From assembly GCF_009017415.1 (NCBI RefSeq), contig NC_092409.1, positions 4,650,001 through 4,714,000 on the forward strand: a stretch of DNA of 64,000 nucleotides. The letters are read 5' to 3'. This document shows positions 23,098 through 33,755 of this stretch, piece by piece (within the stretch, counting starts at the first letter, position 1; every line of letters starts with the position of its first letter). The position numbers were made by a program, and so were the translations under genes. Under the pieces are notes generated by a model. That model saw only the letters and a list, made by a program, of their open reading frames with translations, searched no databases and had not been told where the DNA came from. Source of the DNA: Aspergillus flavus. Its lineage: Eukaryota > Ascomycota > Eurotiomycetes > Eurotiales > Aspergillaceae.

Positions 23098-25521
23098 ATG
23101 TCTGCCGACGCCTCTACCACCCCCGCTGCTGACAGCAATGTCACCAGCACCCCCGAGACCAGCACCACTCCTGCTGCTCCTGCTCCCGAGGTCACTGCTG
23201 TTGAGAGCACCACTGCTCCCAATGCTTCCCAGCCCCACTCTGCCTCTCTCTATGTCGGTGAACTCGACCCCTCTGTGACTGAGGCCATGCTCTATGAGCT
23301 TTTCTCTTCCATCGGCCAGGTTGCTTCCATCCGTGTCTGCCGTGATGCTGTTACCAGACGCTCTCTGGGATATGCTTATGTCAACTACAACAACACCGCC
23401 GACGGTGAGCGTGCTCTCGAAGATCTGAACTACACCCTGATCAAGGGCAAGCCCTGCCGTATCATGTGGTCTCAGCGTGACCCCGCTCTGCGTAAGACTG
23501 GCCAGGGCAACGTGTTCATCAAGAACCTGGATAGCGCCATCGACAACAAGGCTCTTCACGATACCTTTGCTGCCTTCGGTAACATCCTCAGCTGCAAGGT
23601 CGCCCAGGATGAGTTCGGCAACTCTAAGGGATACGGTTTCGTCCACTACGAGACTGCTGAGGCTGCTAACAACGCCATCAAGCACGTCAACGGCATGTTG
23701 CTGAACGACAAGAAGGTCTTCGTTGGCCACCACATCTCGAAGAAGGACCGCCAGAGCAAGTTCGAGGAGATGAAGGCCAACTTCACCAACGTCTACATTA
23801 AGAACATTGACCAGGATGTCACCGAGGAGGAGTTCCGTGAGCTCTTCGAAAAATTCGGTGAGATCACCTCCGCCACCCTCAGCCGTGACCAGGAGGGCAA
23901 GAGCCGTGGTTTCGGTTTCGTCAACTTCTCTACCCACGAGAGCGCGCAGGCCGCCGTTGACGAGATGAATGAGAAGGAGATCCGTACCCAGAAGCTCTAT
24001 GTCGGCCGTGCTCAGAAGAAGCACGAGCGTGAGGAGGAGCTGCGCAAGCAGTACGAGGCTGCCCGCTTGGAGAAGGCCTCCAAGTACCAGGGTGTGAACC
24101 TTTACGTGAAGAACCTCACCGACGACGTTGATGATGAGAAGCTGCGCGAGCTCTTCGGACCTTATGGCACCATCACCTCTGCCAAGGTCATGCGCGACAC
24201 CAACATTGAGCGTACTCAGACTCCAGAGTCCGACAAGGAGAAGGAGAACAAGGAAGCCACCAAGGAGAACGAGAAGGAATCCTCAGAGGCTGAGAAGGCC
24301 GAGAAGACCGAGGAAAAGCCCGCTGACTCTGGCGATGAGAAAAAGGAGGACAAGGAGTCGAAGAAGGCCGATAAGAAGGGTCTCGGAAAGAGCAAGGGCT
24401 TTGGTTTCGTCTGCTTCAGCAGCCCCGATGAAGCCTCCAAGGCTGTCACTGAGATGAACCAGAGAATGGTCAACGGCAAGCCTCTTTATGTTGCCCTTGC
24501 TCAGCGCAAGGACGTCCGCAGAAGCCAGCTGGAGGCCAGCATTCAGGCTCGCAACACTATCAGACAGCAGCAGGCTGCCGCTGCCGCTGGCATGCCCCAG
24601 CCCGTAAGTTTTCCTTTGCCATGTAGTCACAATTTTGCCCTCCATACTAACGCCAGCTCTAGTACATGCAGCCCGCCGTTTTCTACGGACCTGGCCAGCA
24701 GGGCTTCATTCCCGGCCAGCGCGGTGGCATTGCCTTCCCTCCTCAACCCGGTATGGTGATGGCTGGTATCCCAGGTGGACGCCCCGGTCAGTACCCTGGT
24801 CCTTTCCCTGGTCAGCAGGGTGGTCGTGGCATGGGCCCCAACCAGCAGCTTCCTCCTAACTTCCAGGGCATCCCCATGGGCGCCATGCAGGGCCCTGTTC
24901 CTAACGGCATGGGCTACCCTCAGGGCATGGCTCAGGTGCAGTTCGGACGCGGTGCTGGTGGCCGTGGTCAGGTTCCCGGAATGCCCAACATGGGTCAGGG
25001 TATGCGTGGCCCTGGCTATGGACAAGGCCGCGGTGGTGTGCCCGTCCAGCAAGGCCAGATGCGTCCTGGTCAAGGTGGCCGTGGACAGAACGCCGCTCAG
25101 GCCCCTGCCGGACGTCCCGAGGAGGCCGTTGCCGGTGGTCTCACCGCCCAGGCTCTCTCAGCCGCCCCCCCTCCTCAGCAGAAGCAAATGCTGGGTGAGG
25201 CCCTCTACCCCAAGATCCAAGCTCAGCAACCTGAGTTGGCAGGCAAGATCACTGGTATGCTTCTAGAGATGGAGAACACCGAATTACTTAGCTTGTAAGT
25301 GCCACATTGAACCGCGAATCTCTTATGCTGCGGAGTAAATTGCTGATATTGATCAATCTAGGCTTGAGGATGAGGAGGCCCTGCGCGCCAAGGTCGACGA
25401 GGCCCTGAACGTTTATGATGAGTACATGAAGAACAAGGGAGGCGAGAGCGAGGCGACCGGAGAGGCTGCCAAGCCCAAGGAGGCTGCCAAGGAGACCTCT
25501 ACCGAAGAGAACAAGTCGTAA
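23098..25521 (+). CDS. PAB1: Cytoplasmic poly(A)-binding protein (four RRMs plus MLLE/PABC domain)
   Basis: Exons are 23098..24603, 24663..25294 and 25362..25521, giving 765 residues. Four RRMs are visible, starting at [60 protein letters not shown] and [20 protein letters not shown], with RNP1 motifs such as SKGYGFVHY and [10 protein letters not shown] Gly/Met/Pro/Gln-rich linker follows, then the MLLE domain ([11 protein letters not shown]...[15 protein letters not shown]). RRM4 holds a 60-residue Lys/Glu-rich insertion. Codon use is strongly biased to C-ending codons, as in highly expressed fungal genes. The protein binds mRNA poly(A) tails and supports translation and mRNA stability. Confidence 0.97.
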
Positions 25522-26242
25522 ATTTTGTGTCTCAATGTGTGATATCCACGGTGGATTCGGACGGAGTTTTGAACTGGGTCTCCCGACACGGAAGTTTTGA
25601 TTCACCATATTTTTTTTTTTCTTTTTTGATGACCTACCCTTATCCCCTTTCTCGAATTAACGATACTCTTCTCTTATTTCCTCCTACCATTTTTCATTAT
25701 TTCCTATTCCCCCTGGTCCTGATATCCCTCGGTTTCCAAAAGTTCTTTTTTTAGCGGTGTCACCTGCCCGTATCTAGTGAGCGACACAGTTTATCGATCC
25801 CGATGCTTATGCCTACTCCTTTGTGTCGGTAGTTGTGTTATGGTGATGCTGTGCAAACGCACACTGGAAGAAGGGGAAAACAAAGGAGAGCACCACACAT
25901 TTTGGGATCGGAGAAAAGTTGTTCGGATGCCATGACTTCTCAAATATTCATGCCACGAAGAGGGAGGAAGTTGTGATGTCTTTGAGCTTCCTATTCCCTA
26001 ACCTTACATACCTCGTCCTGCTATCTGAAACGAGTGTAATATAGACTTATGACTTCCTCACGGGATACGCTTCTCTGCTGTAGCTGTGTATATCTTTATT
26101 CTTCTCCACTCTCGACGTAGTAGTGGTCCCTGGAGACAGCGTAGTAAAATAGATTAGATCATTGATTCCTATCATTAGCCATAAAACTCGTCATATCAAC
26201 CAGATAGCCATATAAAGTATATATACACAATCGCCAACCCGT
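25522..26242. other. Intergenic: convergent 3' ends of PAB1 and the Fungal_trans gene
   Basis: The two genes converge here. T-rich tracts just after the PAB1 stop (about 25600-25755) are likely 3'UTR and polyadenylation sequence. No coding signal is seen. Confidence 0.45.
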
Positions 26243-28455
26243 TCAGAAACTCGGATACTGCTGCCCAAACATGTCAAACAAATTATCAAAGTTCGCCCCC
26301 TGCAACAAATCAACCATATTTAAATCAAAATCCATCATACTGTGCGAACCACCCTCCGAAAAGAAAAGCCGGTCCTCGGGACTCTGAATGGTATCAGGAG
26401 ACAATAGCAACCTAGTCCCACCCTGTACCAGTTCTGACGGATTATTCGACACTTGGATGTCATTAGAGTACGACATATTCTGGACACCCAAACCCGGGTC
26501 ATTAGTATCCTCGTCATTATCACTAGGATGCACCGTTCCATCAAGGGTCATCTCGAAGCTCGAAGACCCTAGTCGAGAAGTCCTCGTGACGGGATGGGAA
26601 TTTAGGCGGCGTTTCTTGCGCGTGTCGAAGTCGTTATCGTCCTCCGGTCTGGTTCTTGACAGAGGGGGTTCGGAGGGTCTGTGTAAGGTTGGGACCGTGC
26701 TTGAGTGTTGAATGTTTCGAGATAGGAGGGTTAATGCTCGGTGGCAGTTTTTGGCGGTTTCCCATTGTGGGGACATGAGGTGGAGGAAGTCGAGGCATTT
26801 GGAGATTTCTCTGTTTGGGTTGGGTTAGTTTTCAGTTGACATAGGGTTGGAAGGGGGTGAGGTTACCGTAATCCTTTGGATAAGACGTATTGTCGAAGTT
26901 GACAGGCGAAGGCGAGAACAAGACCTGACATCCACGCGGCGGATAAAAATCCGGGCCAGAATAATGCTTGCTTTGCATCTATTTGGGCTTTGAGTGCGGT
27001 GAGGATTTCCCGTGCGGCTCCGATACAGGTTTGTAGGCCGGAGCAAAATTCGGGCGTGGAGGGGCTTAGGGATAGAGATGGTCGGTTGATGAGGAGAACG
27101 AGGTGTTGGTATAGGACGGTGAAGAAGGGTCCGAAGTTGAAGGGCTTATCGGCCATGGTGTCTTGGTCGACTGGGGGATTTAAGGTTTGGAGATCAATTG
27201 AGAGACTGTTCCACCATTTGTGGACGTCAGTGATCAGGAAGAGGACTGAGCTGCGGCGGATGGAGCGGACGAGGATGGATTTGTGGAAGAGTTCTAGAGC
27301 TCTACCAGTGAGTGTGCCGGATTCAACGTAACTTGCGAAAGTGATTTCTCTTTTGTTTTGGAGTGGCTCGGAGTCACTGGGCGTATTTTGATGGGATTCA
27401 TGGCTAGCAGATTGCTCAGCCGGTAGCTGTATTGCATCGGCACTGCTCTCTGGTACAGAAGATGCTCTATCATTGAGGTTGCAAGTAGACAACCCCATTC
27501 TGAGGCCGTGTGCTCTATGTGATCCAGGGAAATGGATTTCGTCGGCCCCTGGGGCGCAGACGTCGATATCAGAATCTTGTATGCCAAGAGGAAGGCCAAG
27601 AGCCTGGCTTAGATACCGGTCAATAGCGTATGCACACCAGAAGATCCTCTTGCGTAACTGCCGATCATGCGATGAGAGCTCCCTATATCGGAATGGACAG
27701 CGATGGAGACCTGCATGCATCATCGATCGTAGCATGCAACCGCCTACCGTCGATGCTGTTCGAAGCGACATTTTGGTTACCAAATATAACTGGGATGCTA
27801 GTAGTGCCTGTAAAGATGAGAGATCGTTTCTGAAAGTAAGAGTACTGAGCAAGGACTGCATATTGCTCGAGGACTCAATGCGAGACTCTGACGGAAGGCG
27901 CAGATCAGGCCTCAAATGGCTAGCTAAATTGAACACGCACTGAAAGATCACCGTCCAGCATGTATTTCGGTGGTCTGGTGATGGTGGAATAGAATGACTT
28001 TTGCGGTGATCGGAATAGAGCAGTTCCATTGCTTGCAGGAAGGTTGGCCCATGCAGAAAGGGAAACAGTGGGTGCCAAACTTTGAAATATACCATCATGA
28101 GTTCGCGTGCGGTGTCCAGCGGCGGCGCTTGGCCCAGTATAGCCGCCATTGCTGGGTCATATTCCCATTGGCAAAAGGGTTGATCGCCTCCCGGCATCGG
28201 TGATGCTTTGACGGAGGATGGGGCAGAGCGCTTGTCATAGTGCGAGCCATCACTGCCAACGAGGGTGTCCTCTGGATGCGGAAATTCTTGCCCGGAGGAT
28301 GCATCTAACGTATCCAAGTTTCTTGAAAAGGCCTGTCGGACCGTATTAATAAAGTAAACCCCGCTGGAACTCCCGACAAATTGGCTCTCTTCGTTAGATT
28401 GTGCCGTCAAGGACCCGATTTCTGACGGGCCAGACGTGAGATCCGTAGACTCCAT
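26243..28455 (-). CDS. Fungal_trans-domain transcription factor lacking a visible DNA-binding domain
   Basis: Exons are 28455..26867 and 26810..26243 (intron 56 nt), giving 718 residues. The fungal-specific transcription factor domain (PF04082 type) is recognised from YFKVWHPLFPFLHGPTFL and the pair LRKRIFWCAYAIDRYLSQAL and GLPLGIQDSDIDV. The C-terminus has a basic patch (TRKKRRLNSHP) and ends in an acidic/hydrophobic tail (MMDFDLNMVDLL, FDNLFDMFGQQYPSF) that could activate transcription. No Zn2Cys6 or C2H2 finger is encoded in the 460 bp upstream. The frame is open 30 codons above the ATG at 28455 without another ATG, so a small 5' exon cannot be excluded. The dehydrogenase gene next door is on the same strand and may be a target. 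Confidence 0.82.
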
Positions 28456-28916
28456 TCTGGCCAAAACATTGTGTTTGCCAGACGCTGGATGAGGCGTACC
28501 AGAGCTACAGTGAACTCCTGAGGAAGGAGGTGTTTATTGTGATCTTTGGACAGAAACCCCCATTCAGGGTGAGGGTCAGACTTCATGACTCGAACCCCGG
28601 TTTAGTTCCTGTTTTTATGAATACTATCCCAGCTTAGTCAGCCACTTTCATACAGTCTGCACAACTCTCATATAGTACTAGTATAAGGTCGATTCTCTTT
28701 CACTCGTTACACTTGACCCCTGACTCTGAAACACTCTGGTAACCTCCCACAAGTTGGTGTTTACTGAACATGCTCTACAGGAGTATGCAATCTTCATGCT
28801 GCTACTTTGTTTAAAGTCACGAAACGTTACAAAGGCTGAATGCATTTGGAAGAAATCGCTATGAGGTATTTCTCAGAATAGAACGAAGGCGACTTGTAGG
28901 AGACCCGACAGCTTAA
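28456..28916. other. Intergenic: promoter of the Fungal_trans gene and 3' side of the dehydrogenase
   Basis: I searched the minus strand here for a missing zinc-cluster exon and found no cysteine-rich frame. Nothing else stands out. Confidence 0.4.
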
Positions 28917-30053
28917 TTATACCAGACGCTCGATCTCCTTCTTCACAGCATCTACCACTCCTTGCGTATTCGACGTGCCTCCGAGATCCGGCGTTAAGAT
29001 ACCAGCGGCGCAGACCTTTTCTACGCAATCCATGAGCTGCTTCGCCGCCTCCTTTTCACCCAACCATGACAGCATCTCCGCAGCGGACCAGAAAGTAGCT
29101 ACGGGGTTGGCAACACCCTTTCCGGTGATATCAAATGCACTGCCATGTACTGGTTCGAAGATTGAGGGATTCTTCCGGGTCGGATCCAGGTTACTGGAAG
29201 GAGCCACACCGATAGAACCTGCCAACGCAGCCGCCAAGTCGGATAGGATATCCATGTGTAGATTTGTTCCCACGATGGTATCGATAGATTGGGGCTTTGC
29301 TACCATGCGGACCGTCATTGCATCCACCAGCATTTTGTCCCACGTAACATCGGGGAAATCCTTAGCAACTTCCGCCGCAACCTGGTCCCAGAGTACCATG
29401 CCGTTTCGCATGGAGTTACTCTTCGTAACCACAGTCAGTAGCTTACGGGGTCTGGATTGAGCGACTTCAAAGGCAAAGCGCATAATCCTCTCGATCCCGA
29501 CGCGGGTAAACATAGCCACCTCTGTCGCAGCTTCCCACGGCTGACCGACGTGACTGCGTCCGCCCTGGCCGGAGTACTCTCCTTCGGAGTTTTCGCGCAC
29601 AAGCATCCAGTCAATACCCTCTGTCGCGGTGTTGAGAGGGCATTTGGTGCCCGGGAATGTGCGCACGGGACGGACGTTAGCATATAGCTGCAGCGGCCCG
29701 CGAAGTGCTAATAAGAGACCCCAGAGGGAGATGTGGTCCGGAACATCTGTCTCGCGTATCAGCATACGGATCCGAGTGCAACGTCGGCGACTCTAGTACT
29801 GACCTGGGGCACCCACGGCACCAAACAGCCCGGCGTCGAACTTGCGCAGCGTGTCTAAACAATCTTCGGACACATATCGACCGTGTTCCTTGTAGTACGC
29901 AGTTCCCCATGGTATGTGAGTGAAATCGATATTGAATGTTCCAAGGGTCTTGGCGAGCTTTTCTACTACCTGGATGGCAGCGTCGACGACTTCGATGCCT
30001 ATCCCGTCTCCCGGAATGGATGCGATGCGGTAGGTAGGTTTCTGAGAGGCCAT
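28917..30053 (-). CDS. Tartrate/D-malate dehydrogenase-like enzyme (isopropylmalate dehydrogenase family)
   Basis: Exons are 30053..29804 and 29746..28917 (intron 57 nt), giving 359 residues. The N-terminus YRIASIPGDGIGIEV is the nucleotide-binding start of the decarboxylating dehydrogenase family. GPLQLYANVRPVRTFPG and the RENSEGEYSGQGGR substrate loop resemble the tartrate and D-malate dehydrogenase branch more than leucine-pathway IPMDH. The metal-binding aspartates lie in DAMTVRMV and DILSDLAAALAGSIG, and GVANPVATFWSAAEMLSWLG follows. The enzyme should oxidise a 2-hydroxy-dicarboxylate with NAD+ and release CO2. The N-terminus shows no obvious mitochondrial signal, so it is probably cytosolic. 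Exact substrate is uncertain. Confidence 0.87.
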
Positions 30054-31036
30054 TTTGTATAATATGCGTGATTCTAGAGATCTAGCAGAACTTGTCAGAT
30101 CAGAGACCCTGCATCTACTATAAATAATGTTTGTGTCCTTAATCTTCATGACGTGGATGAAGCTAAGCATACTTCATCGGCCATGTTCTGGCTGAAGGTT
30201 TACCCGTTGCGGAGTAGGGCAGCTGCCCCACGTATACTCATACTCATTCAACAACTCGATCAGGGACTAAGATAGTAACTCCTTAGTTCTCTGGGAATCT
30301 AGTGGACAAAGAGCAGAATGATAGGGGGTTTGTTACCGCGGTTCGTTCCGCTTTCCCTGGACGCCTTCATAGCAGTTATCTGGTTACACTTATGTGTTTG
30401 TTAGTACAGCAATCAACCTGCATGGATGAATATATGCTTGTGTTACCCAAGGAGCGTAGCTGTGGAAAGCAATCTACGCATTAGATACAGTCTTTTCTGC
30501 TGTACGATTTGATGTGTACAACCTGGGCTTGGATCAAAGAGCTCGACCTGCCCTACTGGAACTGTAAACCCCAAGAAATGGACATACCGTGTTGACCGGG
30601 TTGCAACTTATAACGCTATGCTGAGTGTGACTATGTGACCAGTTTGACCGGGAAAGCTACATACAGAGCCATAGATGACATGTCTTACATACTGTCATAT
30701 TGCACAGCTTCTCGGGCCCGGACAACTCAAGATTGAGACGTACAACGGTACACCCGGGAGGGGAGCTTGGTTAGCTTGAGCAACGCTACACGGATGATAT
30801 CATACGTATAACTGCATAGACATCTTTCAAGCTTGATTGAGGGCGACGTCTCACAATCAACGACGCGGAAATCAGTGGTGAGAGTATGTCTGTGACGTTG
30901 GTTCATATCACATCTCCATAGCCAGGCAATATAAAGGCTCAATACCTACCACTTAGTATCCCATCGACAAGCTAGTTGGTCACGAAATAATTATCATAAA
31001 ACCCTAATTCACTCATTTACAAACCCATCTTTCATA
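30054..31036. other. Intergenic: divergent promoter region of the dehydrogenase and the small secreted protein
   Basis: This is 1 kb between two divergent starts. No coding frame or clear regulatory array was recognised. Confidence 0.4.
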
Positions 31037-31358
31037 ATGAGGGCGACTCTTCCCTTGCTTGCGCTGTTTACTGTTCTCCCAGCTGCCCTGGCAGCTGGAA
31101 GATGCAGAGAGGGTCTGAACTATTGCGGATCCACCTTGCTCTCGCTGGGTTTGGTTGCCAATCTCCTGATGTTGCGTCCACAAAGCTAACTGTGATCTTC
31201 TAGGATGGACACAGAGCGAATTGCTTGCGATCGCGGATGGAGACGCCAACATCGAGAAGGCTCTCTTTTACTGCGAGATCGATGGCATCGTCGAGTACTC
31301 TGGACCTTGCACGGTTTGCCAACGGGCACCGGAAGGACAGTCTGATGCTTGTGTATGA
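31037..31358 (+). CDS. Small secreted cysteine-rich protein (88 residues)
   Basis: Exon 1 is 31037..31148 and exon 2 is 31204..31358. The intron has a weak GTTTGG donor but a good branch point (GCTAAC, 31185-31190) and a TCTAG acceptor. Residues 1-20 form a clear signal peptide (MRATLPLLALFTVLPAALAA). The mature 68 residues hold six cysteines (positions 23, 30, 61, 73, 76 and 87), enough for three disulfides, starting GRCREGLNYCGSTLL. The fold is not recognised; the spacing resembles families of fungal small secreted or effector-like proteins. A second intron (31353..31404, GTATGA to ATAG) would replace the last residue with DEGQAR. Function is unknown. Confidence 0.72.
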
Positions 31359-31985
31359 GACTCTGAGACAACCTGTGAATGACTGGAGCTGATAATGGAA
31401 TAGGATGAGGGTCAGGCCCGTTGACGCGATGAGCTATCGAGTAGAAGGTTGGAAGCAAGTCACTGTTGACTTGAGTACACTGTATCATGACCGGATATTG
31501 TGTGCCTTCCAGTAGGGATGTTCAAACCTTGGCAACATCCCCGTTGTACCCTTCCCACAGATGTCCTAAATACTTTTCGAAGACAAACTGCAACTAAGGT
31601 ATTGCACTAAAGTGATGTATAGTTCTCGAACCTAAATTATGCTAGAGATTGTTCGAGAATTAGGATAACGGCTCTTTTGTAGAACACATTCGTATGTCAC
31701 TGCGTAGGGTCAAACTGATAAGACGGATAAGTCAAGTAGCCCCCGCATTTAAAACCACAGAGACCGGGGTTCGACCCGATAGATAACAGAAACATGAACT
31801 CGAAATCAATTGATAGAAATGCGTAAATCGGATTTCCATCCGATGTATAATGGATTTGACAAGTCGGATGTGGAGCCGACAGCTCGGGTCTCGACGCCGA
31901 GAGAAAGTCACTTAAAAGCCGTTGAAAGCGCTTGAATCGCAGCGATATACCCCAGACTCTCTTATCTTGTGTTTGGTTTCCGAAA
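31359..31985. other. Intergenic: promoter of the aminotransferase, with inverted repeats
   Basis: It contains a 9-bp inverted repeat (TTCTCGAAC at 31623-31631 and GTTCGAGAA at 31651-31659) and, closer to the aminotransferase, three inverted CGG pairs described separately. A T-arm-like GGTTCGACC near 31772 is not part of a foldable tRNA. Confidence 0.5.
31829..31899. promoter_or_regulatory. Three tandem inverted CGG pairs (candidate Zn2Cys6 dimer sites)
   Basis: Site 1 is CGG-N8-CCG at 31829-31842, site 2 is CGG-N8-CCG at 31865-31878 and site 3 is CGG-N9-CCG at 31885-31899. Each has matching flanks that extend the palindrome (TCGG..CCGA in sites 1 and 2, CTCGG..CCGAG in site 3). Inverted CGG triplets at fixed spacing are the classic target of dimeric zinc-cluster regulators. 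The array ends 87 bp upstream of the aminotransferase ATG. The protein that binds is not known. Confidence 0.5.
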
Positions 31986-33514
31986 ATGTTACTTAAAATC
32001 AAAAAGCACTTGAGTATGGCGACCCAGCCCGCCACAACAGAAACCGAGGCTTCTGCCTCATTTTTCGAGGCCGCATCATATATCCCACCTGATGCGATCT
32101 TCGCTCTTACGGCAGAGTACAATGCTGATACCTTTGCCCAGAAGGTCAACCTGGGCCAGGGAACCTACCGCGACGAGAATGGACAGCCATGGGTTTTGCC
32201 TTCTGTTCAAAAGGCTCGCGGGACTCTTCTTTCCAAAGGGTTAAACCACGAATACCTGCCAATTCTTGGTCTCCAGACCTTCCGCAATGAAGCCACAAAA
32301 CTGGCCTTAGGATCGGAAATATATGACAAGAAACAGTCTCAGGTGTGTTCTAATAGACTCTTGCGGATTTTGCTTGCCCAATAGAATACCAAATACTGAT
32401 AAAAAACCAGCTTGCCATTTGCCAAAGTTTGTCAGGAACGGGTGCTCTACATCTGGCAGGATTGCTTCTTAGAAGCGTTCGCAGCCCGCTGCCAAAAGTG
32501 TACATTCCTTCTCCAACCTGGTCAAACCATGGTCAAGTTTTCTCGTCACTGGGATTTCAGTGTGAAACATTCCAGTATTATGATGCAGAGAAGAGAGATA
32601 TTGATATAGAAGCGTATTACTCTGCCCTAAGAGCCGCGGAGCCAAACTCCGTTGTTATTATTCACGCTTGTGCTCATAACCCTACGGGTTGCGATCCCAG
32701 CAAAGAGCAATGGAAACAAATTGGATTGATAATGAAAGAAAGAAAGTTGTTCCCGCTATTTGATGCCGCATACCTGGGTTTCAATTCGGGAAATGTCGAT
32801 GATGATGCATTTGCTATGCGTTATTTCATAAACGAACTACAAATGGAAGCCGGTGGCTGTCTTTCCTTCGCGAAGAATATGGGACTCTACGGTATGAAAG
32901 ATTGACACCTCCAAGGTTGATCAGTCCATGACCCTGTGCTTTGCTAACACTAAGAATGTAGGTGAGCGTGTGGGCTGTCTTTTCTTCGCAGCCGGCACAG
33001 AAAAGGCCGCGACAAACACACAGTCAGTTCTTGAAATGCTCCAACGCTCCGAAGTGTCAAATCCTCCAGCCTATGGAGCGAAGATAGCAAGTGCTATTTT
33101 GGGCGATGAAACATTAAAAGAGATGTGGTATGCGGACTTGATCACGATGAGCGGACGCATACGTTCCATGAGACAAGCGTTATATGATGGACTGATTAAA
33201 TTTGGTAAGTCTCTATTCCCGGAAGATTGAGCATCCTCCTACTCACACGAATATAGGAGCCCCCGGCACATGGGACCATCTAATTCGCCAGTCTGGAATG
33301 TTTGGATTCCTTGGACTTTCTCCTGCTGTCGTCCAGAAGCTCAAGGGTGAGTCTACTTCTGAATTAGTCTGCATGTGGTGGTCCTAACCCCTTCTCTACA
33401 GACAAGTATCATATTTATATGGCGAGCAACTCTCGGGTTTCCATTGCTGGACTTAACCCGTCGAATGTTGAATATGTGGCACGCTCGATTGCTGAATGTC
33501 TAAATGAATCCTAG
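31986..33514 (+). CDS. Aspartate-aminotransferase-type class I aminotransferase
   Basis: Five exons (31986..32342, 32411..32891, 32962..33204, 33257..33346, 33402..33514) encode 427 residues. Fold-type I landmarks are VNLGQGTYRDENGQPWVLP, HACAHNPTGCDPS, DAAYLGFNSG and the PLP-lysine segment SFAKNMGLYGERVG. The last of these is the hallmark of aspartate aminotransferases. It transfers an amino group from aspartate or a related amino acid to 2-oxoglutarate. A second ATG at 32016 could also start the protein; the first adds ten basic residues (MLLKIKKHLS). The amidohydrolase follows 241 bp downstream on the same strand, and inverted CGG pairs precede the gene. The sequence departs from housekeeping AATs in places (FAKN for the usual FSKN), which suggests a specialised paralogue. 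Confidence 0.9.
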
Positions 33515-33755
33515 TGCTCTGTATAGTCTGCTACTGGCAATGATAGATGAAATGTAAAGATTCCCGCATCTAGTTAACGATGAAGGTTATAGTTGTATAT
33601 CAAACTCTCAATTCCTTATCAGTATCTAGTCACATGAACCGAAGCCCTACCCCTCTCTCTCTGTTGCGGGGATACTTTTTTTACCCCCTCATGGACAGAC
33701 ACTCCCCTAGTTACGCACTCCGAAGAATCAAACTCTTCCCGAAGAACTTATTGTT

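Noticed and set aside
23083..24024. A 313-codon open frame on the minus strand
   Set aside because: It lies wholly antisense to the PABP exon. Its Leu/Val/Asp-rich content is what the biased codons of PABP give when read backwards.
31690..31790. A tRNA suggested by GGGGTTCGACCC
   Set aside because: The T-stem does not pair after the second base and no acceptor, D or anticodon arms can be drawn around it.
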